From JBBEAM01 sp040882845 (GTDB lineage: Bacteria; Pseudomonadota; Alphaproteobacteria; Kiloniellales; DSM-21159), in the NCBI GenBank assembly GCA_040882845.1, contig JBBEAM010000015.1, positions 124,001 to 188,000 on the forward strand: 64,000 bases of DNA. Reading direction: 5' to 3'. Positions 57,159 through 64,000 of this stretch are shown in pieces. A model generated the notes under the pieces. That model saw only the letters and a list, made by a program, of their open reading frames with translations. It ran no database searches and had not been told where the DNA came from. Each line of letters begins with the position of its first letter. The stretch's first letter is position 1. Both the position numbers and the translations under genes were made by a program.

Positions 57159-58259
57159 ATGACTTTTCTAAGCCGGTCCGTTGCCGCGATCACCGCGGTC
57201 ATGCTCATTGGGGGCTGCTCTTCGAACGAGGACGCGCTTTGGCCTTCGGTCGATGCGCAGAGCGCAGAGTCGCAGAGCGCGCAGAACGCAGGCCCGCCGC
57301 TGCTCGGCACCGGCACCTTCGAGCCGGAGGGCGTCACCGCCTTCGCGCCGACCGGCACCGCGGTCGGACAGCGGGTCCAGGCCATGCGCGGCGATTTGAG
57401 TTCGATCCAGTCCAACATCAGCGCAGAGAACGCGCGGCTGCAGAGCCTGCGGTCCGACGCCCGCGCCTCGGCGAACAACTATCACAACCTGATCGGCAAT
57501 ATTAACGCCCGCCTCCAGGTCGGCACCACGCCCGGCAATCCGGAACTGGTGGCCCAGTGGAATCAGGCGCAGAGCGAACTCGGCAACGTCGACAGCTCGA
57601 TCTCCAGCATGAATTCGCTGGCCAACGAAGTCAGCTCGACCTCGAGCCGCGCCGTCTATCTGCTCAACTCGATCCGCGCGACCTACAACCTCTCCGGCGC
57701 AGTCGACGAAGACCACCGCCAGCTCGAAGTGCTCGAGGACGAGGGCAACCAGACCGTGGTGCTGATCGATCGGCTGCTGACCGAGCTGACCGAGGACGTG
57801 GCGCGAGCCTCCAACTACCTGGTGTCGGAGCGCGCCGATCTGACCACCATGGCGACCGCGATCAAGAACGGCGATTACCTGGGCGGCAGCCTGGCCAATC
57901 GCGCCTATGGCACGCCGGCGCCGCAGCAGCCCGGCGGGGCCGCCTCGCAGGTCGGGCGCAGCCAGCCGCTGGTGGTGATTCGCTTCGACCGCCCCGACGT
58001 CAACTACGAGCAGGCGCTGTTCAATGCCGTCAGCCAGGCGCTGGAGCGCCGACCACAGGCAGCCTTCGATCTGGTCGCCGTGGCACCGGGCGGGGGAACC
58101 ACGGGCGAGGCCGCTCTGGCCAGCAACGCCACCCAGCGCAACGCCGAGCAGGTGATGCGCTCGCTCACCAACATGGGCCTGCCGCCGGACCGCATCTCGC
58201 TGTCGTCGACGACCAACCCGAGCGGCAACGTCAACGAGGTTCACATCTACGTGCGCTGA
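57159..58259 (+). CDS. coiled-coil lipoprotein with OmpA-like C-terminal region
   Basis: A 366-residue predicted lipoprotein. The signal peptide ends in the lipobox IGGC with Cys20. Residues 70-245 form heptad-like helices rich in Asn, Ser and Gln (GQRVQAMRGDLSSIQSNISAENARLQSL; SELGNVDSSISSMNSLANEVSSTSSRAVYLLNSIR), consistent with a long coiled coil spanning the periplasm. The C-terminal part (about 265-366) has NATQRNAEQVMRSLTNMGLPPDRISLSSTTNP, resembling the peptidoglycan-binding region of OmpA domains, but the usual D-x9-LSxxRA motif is degenerate. The function is unknown. A strong bidirectional terminator follows. Confidence 0.75.
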   Translation: MTFLSRSVAAITAVMLIGGCSSNEDALWPSVDAQSAESQSAQNAGPPLLGTGTFEPEGVTAFAPTGTAVGQRVQAMRGDLSSIQSNISAENARLQSLRSDARASANNYHNLIGNINARLQVGTTPGNPELVAQWNQAQSELGNVDSSISSMNSLANEVSSTSSRAVYLLNSIRATYNLSGAVDEDHRQLEVLEDEGNQTVVLIDRLLTELTEDVARASNYLVSERADLTTMATAIKNGDYLGGSLANRAYGTPAPQQPGGAASQVGRSQPLVVIRFDRPDVNYEQALFNAVSQALERRPQAAFDLVAVAPGGGTTGEAALASNATQRNAEQVMRSLTNMGLPPDRISLSSTTNPSGNVNEVHIYVR

Positions 58260-58284
58260 AGCCCTGCGAACCCAGACCACAAAA

Positions 58285-58325
58285 AACGGCGCCCTGGATA
58301 ACCGGGGCGCCGTTTTCCTTTTTTA
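58285..58325. terminator. bidirectional intrinsic terminator between convergent genes
   Basis: A 10-bp stem (AACGGCGCCC and GGGCGCCGTT) with T-rich tracts on both sides: TTTTCCTTTTTT for the plus-strand lipoprotein and TTTTTT on the minus strand (from AAAAAA at 58281) for the GGT-family gene. Confidence 0.88.
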
Positions 58326-58339
58326 GAAGCTTGCCGTAG

Positions 58340-59944
58340 CTAATAAGCCGCCACGCAGCCATCGCTGCGCGGGTCGGCGGCGCCTTCGATCAGGCCGTCA
58401 GGGTGGCGCACCAGGGCGCCGGCATGGCCCATCAGGGAGTCGAACTCGCCGACCAGTTCGACCTGGTGGCCCGCCTTTTTCAATTCGGCGACGACCTTGT
58501 CGTCGACCCGGGCTTCCAGGCTGAGACCCGTCTTCTCTTCGCCCCAGGCGCGTCCCAGCAGCCAGCGCGGCGCGTTCACCGCCTGCTGCAGTTCGATATC
58601 GTGCAGGGCATAGCGCGCGAACACCGCGGCCTGGGTCTGCGGCTGTCCTTCGCCCCCCATGCAGCCATAGGGCATGACCCGGCCGTCCTCGAAGAGGCAC
58701 AGGGCCGGATTGAGGGTGTGGATCGGTTTCTTGCCCGGCGCGACGGCGTTGAGGTCGCCCTCCTTCAGGGTAAAGCTGGCGCCGCGGTTCTGCCACAGCA
58801 GGCCAGATTGGGGCAGCACCACGCCGGAGCCGAACTCCCAGAACACCGACTGGATCAGGCTGACCGCCCGGCCTTCGCCGTCGACCACGCCGAGCCAGAT
58901 GGTATCGCCCTTGCGCGCGTTCTTGGCCGGCCAGGGCGCCGCCTTGGTGGCGTGCATCGCCGTCGCCATGCGCGCCAGGGAGGCTTCCTCGAGGAAGGAG
59001 GCCGGATCCTTGGTCATGGCGCCCGGGTCGGCGATCTCCGTGTCGCGCACCTGGAAGGCCTGCTTCGTCGCCTCGACCATGGCGTGATAGAAATCGAAGG
59101 ACTCGGCTTCCCAGGCGGTGCGTTTGTTGTACAGCGCCAGCAGAATCAGCGAGGCCAGCCCCTGGGTCGGCGGCGGATGGTTGAACAGCCGGCCGCCCTT
59201 CACCTCGACGCTGAGTGGCGCCACCTCCTCGGCCTGGTAGGAGGTCAGGTCCTCCAGATAGAGCGGGCTGCCGACAGTATCGAAGTCCTCGGCGATCAGC
59301 CGCGACAGGTCGCCGCGGTAGAAGTCGTCGAAACCGGCATAGACCAGCTGCTGCAAGGTGGCCGCCAGCGACGGCTGGCGCAGCCGTGTCCCGGTGGTCG
59401 GCCCCCGGCCCTCGGGCAGGAAGGTCGAGGCGAAGCCCGGCTGCTCGCGCAGTTCCTCCAGCTTGCCGAGGGTGTCGGCCACCTGGCTCGCCGTCATCGG
59501 CATGCCTTCGGCGGCATAGAGGATGGCGTCCTCGAGCAGGCGGCTGAGCGGCAGCGCGCCGCCCCAGTGCGCGGAGATCTCCAGCGCCTTCTGCCAGCCG
59601 CCGACGGCGCCGGCCACGGTGTTGACCGCCATCGGCCCGCGCAGCGGAATCTGGTCCAAACCCTGGGAGCGGTAAAAGTCCGGTGTCACGCCGGCGCCGG
59701 CGGTGCCGCAGCCGGAGATCGCACGTGGCGCGGGGCCATCGCCCGAGCCGGCTTCGTGAATCAGCCAGAAATTATCGCCGCCGAGGGCGTTCATATGCGG
59801 ATAGACCACGGCGATCGTCGCCGCCGCGGCGACCGCCGCCTCGATGGCGTTGCCGCCGTCGCGCAGCACCGAAAGACCGGACTGCGCGGCAAGATGATGC
59901 GGGGCGGTCACCATGCCGCCGAAGCCTTGGGGGGTATTCAACAT
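58340..59944 (-). CDS. gamma-glutamyltransferase-family Ntn hydrolase (HpxW/oxamate amidohydrolase-like)
   Basis: A 534-residue GGT-fold enzyme without a signal peptide, so probably cytosolic. It self-cleaves to expose the catalytic Thr348 in KGDTIWLGVVDGEGRAV. In canonical periplasmic GGT the Thr is followed by T-H, here by I-W, a pattern I recall from the HpxW/oxamate amidohydrolase branch, as are FWEFGSGVVLP and GGEGQPQTQAAVF. It may therefore act on an amide other than glutathione. ATG 59944 follows GGAGGAAG; the frame stays open further upstream but overlaps the divergent DUF4864 gene. Confidence 0.85.
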   Translation of the reverse strand: MLNTPQGFGGMVTAPHHLAAQSGLSVLRDGGNAIEAAVAAAATIAVVYPHMNALGGDNFWLIHEAGSGDGPAPRAISGCGTAGAGVTPDFYRSQGLDQIPLRGPMAVNTVAGAVGGWQKALEISAHWGGALPLSRLLEDAILYAAEGMPMTASQVADTLGKLEELREQPGFASTFLPEGRGPTTGTRLRQPSLAATLQQLVYAGFDDFYRGDLSRLIAEDFDTVGSPLYLEDLTSYQAEEVAPLSVEVKGGRLFNHPPPTQGLASLILLALYNKRTAWEAESFDFYHAMVEATKQAFQVRDTEIADPGAMTKDPASFLEEASLARMATAMHATKAAPWPAKNARKGDTIWLGVVDGEGRAVSLIQSVFWEFGSGVVLPQSGLLWQNRGASFTLKEGDLNAVAPGKKPIHTLNPALCLFEDGRVMPYGCMGGEGQPQTQAAVFARYALHDIELQQAVNAPRWLLGRAWGEEKTGLSLEARVDDKVVAELKKAGHQVELVGEFDSLMGHAGALVRHPDGLIEGAADPRSDGCVAAY

Positions 59945-60050
59945 CGCTTCTTCACTTCCTCCCTTTATCGGCGCCGAGCTTATTGAGGGCTGGTCGAGGC
60001 AGCAAGGGTGCACCAGGTTTCCTGTGATAGGTGATAGGGAGGACAGTGAA

Positions 60051-60473
60051 ATGCGACAGTTAATTTCCGGCCTCTTCGGGGTTCTGCTGATCTTCGCGGC
60101 GGCGCCTTTTGCGGCCGCTGCCGACGACGCGGCGCCGGCCATCCGCAGCGTGATCGAGCGGCAACTCCAGGCTTTTCAGGAGGATGACGGCAGCGCCGCC
60201 TTCTCCTACGCTTCGCCGATGATCCAGCGGCAGTTCGGCAACGCCGAGACCTTCATGGCCATGGTGCAGCGCGGCTACCCCTCGGTCTATCGTCCGCAGA
60301 CGGTCGAGTTCCGCGGTCTCGAGTTCAACGGCGGCTTCGCGGTACAGGAAGTCTTCTTCGTCGGACCCGACGGCAGCGCGCAGCTTGCGCTCTATTTCAT
60401 GGCGCTGCAGGAGGACGGCAGCTGGAAGATCAACGGCGTACGCATGACCGATGCGCCGGACGCGATCATCTAG
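60051..60473 (+). CDS. DUF4864 exported protein
   Basis: A 140-residue protein with a Sec signal peptide (MRQLISGLFGVLLIFAAAPFAAAA). The rest matches the DUF4864 pattern of an NTF2-like fold: VIERQLQAFQEDDGSAAFSYASPMIQRQFGNAETFMAMVQRGYPSVYRPQTVEF, then strands ending in SWKINGVRM. The function is unknown; such small exported proteins are common in alphaproteobacteria. GGGAGG precedes ATG 60051. It lies about 80 bases before the phosphoribosyltransferase gene in the same direction. Confidence 0.85.
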   Translation: MRQLISGLFGVLLIFAAAPFAAAADDAAPAIRSVIERQLQAFQEDDGSAAFSYASPMIQRQFGNAETFMAMVQRGYPSVYRPQTVEFRGLEFNGGFAVQEVFFVGPDGSAQLALYFMALQEDGSWKINGVRMTDAPDAII

Positions 60474-60553
60474 ACGCGCGCGCTCCCCGATTGCCTCGGC
60501 CCGCGGCCTCCGCTTATAAAGCCTGGGCCGAACAGCAGCACCTCGGGGGCGAC

Positions 60554-61030
60554 GTGAGCGAGACCGTCAACAAGACCTTTCCGGTTTCCTGGTGGGAGCT
60601 GCACCGCGACGCCAAGGCGCTGGCCTGGCGGCTGCTGGAGCTCGGCCCCTTCACCGGCATCGTCGCGATCGCCCGCGGCGGCTTGGTGCCGGCGGCGATC
60701 ATCGCCCGCGAGCTGGAAATCCGGCTGATCGACACCCTCTGCATCGCCAGCTACGACGAAATGAAGCAGGGGCCGCTGGAAGTCCTCAAGGACGTGCCTG
60801 GCGACGGCGCGGGCTGGCTGATCGTCGACGACCTGGTGGATACCGGCAAGACGGCGCGTCAGGTGCGCGAACTGCTGCCCGAGGCGCATTTCGCGACTCT
60901 CTACGCCAAGCCGGCGGGCCGCCCCCTGGTCGATACCTTCATCACCGAGGTCAGCCAGGACACCTGGATTCTCTTTCCCTGGGATACCGAGCCGCAGTCG
61001 GTGCCGCCGATCGTGCGCGGCATGGGCTGA
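60554..61030 (+). CDS. gpt: xanthine(-guanine) phosphoribosyltransferase
   Basis: Purine salvage enzyme making XMP/GMP from xanthine or guanine and PRPP; 158 residues from GTG 60554, similar to the 152 of E. coli Gpt. The PRPP-binding loop is WLIVDDLVDTGKTARQV; VSWWELHRDAKALAW at the start, IARGGLVPAAIIARELEI and WILFPWDTE near the end are Gpt-specific. GTG 60554 follows CGGGGGC; a TTG upstream at 60491 would add 21 residues without family similarity. It is convergent with panC. Confidence 0.92.
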   Translation: MSETVNKTFPVSWWELHRDAKALAWRLLELGPFTGIVAIARGGLVPAAIIARELEIRLIDTLCIASYDEMKQGPLEVLKDVPGDGAGWLIVDDLVDTGKTARQVRELLPEAHFATLYAKPAGRPLVDTFITEVSQDTWILFPWDTEPQSVPPIVRGMG

Positions 61031-61041
61031 GCGCGGCCGGG

Positions 61042-61926
61042 TTAGGCGGCGACGCCGATATTGTCGATCAGCCGCACCTTGCCGAGCCAGGCAGCGACCA
61101 GCAGGCGCGCCGGCCGGTTGCTGAGCGCGTCGAGCGAGGCGAGGTTCTCGGCGTCGCGCAGGTCGAAATAATCGATCCCCCGGAAGCCGGCCCGCAGCCA
61201 GGTGCTGGTCGCAGAGAGGATCAGCGGCAGGGCCGGCGCGCCGTCGCGCAGGTCGGCCGCCACCTCCTGCATCGTGCCGTGCAGCAGCGGGGCGATCCGG
61301 CGCTCTTCCTCGGTCAGATAGACGTTGCGCGAGGCGAGCGCCAGACCGTCGGGGCTGCGTACCGTCGCAACGGGAACGATTTCGGCCGGGATGTTGAGGT
61401 CGCGGACCAGCTGGCTGACCACCAGCAGCTGCTGGAAGTCCTTCTCCCCGAAGTAGGCGCGGTCCGGCAGGGCCTGTAGCAGCAGCTTGCAGACCACCGT
61501 CGCCACGCCCTCGAAGTGCCCGGGGCGATGCACCCCGTCCATGCACTTGGTCAGGCCGTCGACGATTACCCGGGTGCGGAAATCCTCCGGATAAACCTCG
61601 GTCACATCGGGCGCGAACAGCAGGTCGGTGCCGATTTCCGCCAGCAAGCGGGCGTCGCGCGCTTCGTCGCGCGGATAGCTCTTGAGGTCGTCGGCGCGGT
61701 CGAACTGGCGCGGATTGACAAAAATCGTGGCAATCACACGGTCGTTCTCGGCCCGCGCCCGGCGCACCAGTTCCAGATGTCCGTCGTGCAGTCCGCCCAT
61801 GGTCGGCACCAGGCCGATGCTCTCGCCGGCGCGCCGCCAATCGTTACCGATAGCCCGTAGCTCGGCCACGCTGCGCAGGATGCGCAGCGGAGCGTCGGAG
61901 CCTGGATTGGGGGCCGGCGTCTCCAT
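61042..61926 (-). CDS. panC: pantothenate synthetase (pantoate-beta-alanine ligase)
   Basis: Condenses pantoate and beta-alanine with ATP for coenzyme A synthesis. The nucleotidyl-transfer motif is LVPTMGGLHDGHLELVRRA (HIGH-type), followed by ATIFVNPRQF and the second signature AYFGEKDFQQLLV; SRNVYLTEEER contributes to substrate binding. The protein is 294 residues from ATG 61926; a start at 61965 would add 13 residues without family similarity. panB is not adjacent. A functional link to the neighbouring FNR regulator, which is transcribed in the same direction upstream, is not evident. Confidence 0.94.
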   Translation of the reverse strand: METPAPNPGSDAPLRILRSVAELRAIGNDWRRAGESIGLVPTMGGLHDGHLELVRRARAENDRVIATIFVNPRQFDRADDLKSYPRDEARDARLLAEIGTDLLFAPDVTEVYPEDFRTRVIVDGLTKCMDGVHRPGHFEGVATVVCKLLLQALPDRAYFGEKDFQQLLVVSQLVRDLNIPAEIVPVATVRSPDGLALASRNVYLTEEERRIAPLLHGTMQEVAADLRDGAPALPLILSATSTWLRAGFRGIDYFDLRDAENLASLDALSNRPARLLVAAWLGKVRLIDNIGVAA

Positions 61927-61993
61927 CATGGAAGGATATGTACCCTCGCTGATGCTGCAGCGCAAACTAAGCCTGGGAGGCCGCCGGCGCGCC

Positions 61994-62758
61994 TCAGCCG
62001 CCTTCGGCGATCTCCCGCAAGGCCTGGAGATCGCTCAGTTCTACTTTGCCGCCGGGTTTCAGGCCGATCGCCCCGCCGGTCTTGAGCAGGGTGAAGTTGC
62101 GGCTCACGGTTTCCGTCGTCAGGCCCAGATAGTCGCCGATATCGGTGCGGCTCATGGGTAGGGAAACCGGGCTTGCCCGCTGTCCGCGCTGCGCCGCGCG
62201 GGCGGAGAGCGCGAGCAGGAAGGAAGCGATCTTCTCCTTCGCGGTCTTGCGGCCGAGCAGCAGCATCTGCTCCTGAGCCGCCACCAGTTCGTGCCCGGCC
62301 ATGCCGAGCAGCCGGCGCTCCATCTTCGGGAAGCGCTCCAGCAGCTCCTCCAGGCGCTGGCGCGGAAAGCGGCAAAGCGTAGCGTGGGTGACCGCTTCGG
62401 AGCTGTAGATATAGAGATCCCGCGACGCCAGGCCGAGAAAGTCGCCGGCCTGCAGGAACCCGGTCACCTGCCGCCGGCCATCGGCCAGCAGCTTGTAGAG
62501 CTTCATCGTACCGGCGGTGACGCTATAGACGTTACGGGCCTCTTCGCCCTCGTCGAACAGCGGCTCGCCCGGGTCGAGCTCGACCGAGGTGACGATCTTC
62601 GACACCTCGCTGAGCTCGCTTTGCTCCAGCGGCGCGCAGAGCGTCAGCTGCCGTACCGAGCAGGCGCCGCAGGGGGCGGACTCGAAGATCCGGGTCGCCT
62701 GCTGCGGGATGGCATCGTCCAAGCGGTTGATATGGCTGATATCGAAGGGTGACGACAA
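61994..62758 (-). CDS. FNR-type oxygen-sensing transcriptional regulator
   Basis: A 254-residue Crp/Fnr regulator with an oxygen-labile [4Fe-4S] cluster. Cys30, Cys33 and Cys41 form C-X2-C-X7-C near the N-terminus (APCGACSVRQLTLC), the spacing known from FnrN/FnrL-type proteins, and Cys129 is the fourth ligand. The cyclic-nucleotide-like beta barrel spans about 55-140. The C-terminal winged helix has SRTDIGDYLGLTTETVSRNF with E-x-x-S-R, the recognition residues for TTGAT half-sites. The start is TTG 62758, with GAGGAG six bases before it; no ATG gives a complete protein. Confidence 0.9.
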   Translation of the reverse strand: MSSPFDISHINRLDDAIPQQATRIFESAPCGACSVRQLTLCAPLEQSELSEVSKIVTSVELDPGEPLFDEGEEARNVYSVTAGTMKLYKLLADGRRQVTGFLQAGDFLGLASRDLYIYSSEAVTHATLCRFPRQRLEELLERFPKMERRLLGMAGHELVAAQEQMLLLGRKTAKEKIASFLLALSARAAQRGQRASPVSLPMSRTDIGDYLGLTTETVSRNFTLLKTGGAIGLKPGGKVELSDLQALREIAEGG

Positions 62759-62882
62759 AAGAGGCTCCTCATAGAAGGCCTGGTACTCCTGCGCATTCTA
62801 ACCGGCCAAGGTAGCGCGCGCGACGGCGGAAATTGCCGCGAGCCTGGCGTAAAATCCCGGCGGAGGCGTAGACTGCCGGGAC

Positions 62883-64000
62883 ATGATCGCAAGACCCCGC
62901 CCCTTCCAGGCTCTTGCCGCCTGCTGTCTGCTGCTGCTGACCGCCGGCTGCGCCACCCTGAACAAAAATGCCTCCAGCGGCGGCATGGTCGCGGCGGCGC
63001 ATCCCCTGGCCGCCCAGGCAGGCCGCGACATCCTGCAGCGCGGCGGCAGCGCCCTGGACGCGGCGATCGCCACCCAGCTCGTGCTCGGGCTTGTCGAACC
63101 GCAGTCATCGGGGATCGGCGGCGGCGCCTTCCTGCTGCACTACGAGGCCGCGAACAAGCGGGTCACCGCCTACGACGGGCGCGAGACCGCCCCCGCCGCT
63201 GCGACCGGCGACCAGTTCCTGCGGCCCGACGGCACGCCGATGGACTTCTACGAGGCCGTGGTCGGCGGGCTCTCGGTCGGCGTCCCCGGCGTACTGCGCA
63301 TGCTCGAGCTGGCGCAGCGGGATCATGGCAGCCTGCCCTGGGCAAAGCTGTTCCAGCCGGCGATCCGGCTGGCCGAGGATGGCTTCGCAATCACGCCGCG
63401 GCTGCACCGGCTGATCGCCGAGGAGGCCTATCTCGCAACCTTCCCGGAGAGCCGGGCTTATTTCTACCAGGCCGACGGCAGCGCCAAGCCGGTCGGTACG
63501 ATCCTGCGCAATCCGGCCTACGCCAGGACCCTTCGCGCTGTCGCAGAGGAAGGCGCCGATGCCTTCTATGGCGGCGCCATCGCCGCCGATATCGTCGCGC
63601 GGGTGCGCGGCGCGGAGCTGAACCCGGGACGGATGAGCCTGGCCGATCTGCGCGGCTACCAGGCCAAGCGGCGTGCGCCGCTCTGCCGCGGCTACCGCGC
63701 GGTCCACAGGGTCTGCGGCATGCCGCCGCCGACCTCCGGCGGGGCCACGGTGCTGATGACCCTGGGGATTCTGGAGAACTTCGATCTGGCCGCGCTCGGC
63801 CAGGACTCGCCCGCCGCCTGGCATCTAATCGCCGAGGCCAGCCGCCTCGCTTTCGCCGACCGCAACGCCTACCTCGCCGATAGCGACTTCGTCGCGGTCC
63901 CGCTCGAGGCCCTGCTGGAGGAAAGCTATCTGCGGCGCCGCGCCGCGCTGATCGCACCCGAGCGCGTGCTGGGGACCCCGGCGCCGGGGCTGGAAACCGC
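62883..64000 (+). CDS. ggt: lipoprotein gamma-glutamyltransferase (partial, runs off the window)
   Basis: An open frame from ATG 62883 to the window end encodes at least 372 residues of a GGT-type enzyme. The signal peptide ends with lipobox LTAGC (Cys23), so it should be anchored in a membrane facing the periplasm. The large-subunit motifs are GGMVAAAHPLAAQAGRDIL, GSALDAAIATQLVLGLVEPQSSGIGGGAFLLHY, YDGRETAPAAAT and PPPTSGGATVLMTLGILE. The catalytic Thr region lies outside the window. It is divergent from the FNR gene by about 125 bases. It differs from the HpxW-like GGT at 58.3-59.9 kb and resembles canonical glutathione-degrading GGT. Confidence 0.9.
   Translation, partial: MIARPRPFQALAACCLLLLTAGCATLNKNASSGGMVAAAHPLAAQAGRDILQRGGSALDAAIATQLVLGLVEPQSSGIGGGAFLLHYEAANKRVTAYDGRETAPAAATGDQFLRPDGTPMDFYEAVVGGLSVGVPGVLRMLELAQRDHGSLPWAKLFQPAIRLAEDGFAITPRLHRLIAEEAYLATFPESRAYFYQADGSAKPVGTILRNPAYARTLRAVAEEGADAFYGGAIAADIVARVRGAELNPGRMSLADLRGYQAKRRAPLCRGYRAVHRVCGMPPPTSGGATVLMTLGILENFDLAALGQDSPAAWHLIAEASRLAFADRNAYLADSDFVAVPLEALLEESYLRRRAALIAPERVLGTPAPGLET

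Overview
The window is strongly GC-rich, densely coded bacterial DNA with one assembly gap. Its gene set fits an aerobic alphaproteobacterium, probably a Rhodospirillales-type marine or soil organism. The evidence is a methylsuccinyl-CoA dehydrogenase of the ethylmalonyl-CoA pathway, a class I lysyl-tRNA synthetase, the alphaproteobacterial Usg protein, a COX15-type heme A synthase, a SAM-II class riboswitch, an EcfG-like promoter and an FNR regulator with the C-X2-C-X7-C cysteine pattern seen in FnrN-type proteins. This is inference from gene content; no 16S or marker phylogeny is possible here. Most of the window is ordinary chromosome. No prophage, IS element, transposase or CRISPR array was seen.

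Layout. 1-6.3 kb: mcd, then a tightly coupled ACT-like/NUDIX/NUDIX operon, gluQ, an AlkA-type glycosylase and an esterase. 6.3-8.4 kb: a visibly less GC-rich islet with a GH108-like peptidoglycan hydrolase and a convergent exported protein. 8.4-18.3 kb: class I lysyl-tRNA synthetase, an ECF sigma/anti-sigma/CnrX-like trio, a DinG-like helicase, an AEC permease, TerB-like protein, Usg, CtaA and an OsmC protein. 18.3-23.7 kb: monofunctional large catalase and an SsuABC-type ABC importer preceded by a promoter, a SAM-II riboswitch and an intrinsic terminator. 23.7-28.7 kb: two MFS transporters, a UDP-glucuronate epimerase-like enzyme, a HigBA-like toxin-antitoxin pair with a promoter/operator, tRNA-Gly(CCC) and a GFA-fold protein. 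28.8-33.6 kb: a YnjBCD-type ABC importer and an OmpA-domain lipoprotein with an EcfG-like promoter.

33.7-41.5 kb: apaG, folE, trkH, argE, a lipoprotein, and the coupled argD-argF-hslO operon with its own promoter. 41.5-48.8 kb: two ABC-2 permeases without an ATPase, recX, a methyltransferase, a TPR protein, a membrane adenylate cyclase carrying a [2Fe-2S] domain, a DMT exporter and a 1-Cys peroxiredoxin. 48.8-53.2 kb: a terminator, a 100-N gap, tandem 42-bp repeats and an RND efflux pair. 53.4-58.3 kb: a dienelactone-hydrolase-like protein, a yybP-ykoY (Mn2+) riboswitch before a half-size GDT1-family protein, a PAS histidine kinase, tRNA-Arg(ACG) and a coiled-coil lipoprotein. 58.3-64 kb: a GGT-family enzyme resembling HpxW, a DUF4864 protein, xanthine phosphoribosyltransferase, panC, an FNR regulator and a second GGT family gene that runs off the window.

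Themes. Several genes deal with redox and oxidative stress (catalase, OsmC, 1-Cys peroxiredoxin, Hsp33, FNR, the Fe-S cyclase). Two metabolite or metal riboswitches control transporters. Arginine synthesis is split between argE and argDF about 1.7 kb apart. The least explained pieces are the GH108-like/exported-protein islet, the ACT-NUDIX-NUDIX operon, the Fe-S membrane cyclase and the terminator-bearing tandem repeat at the gap.
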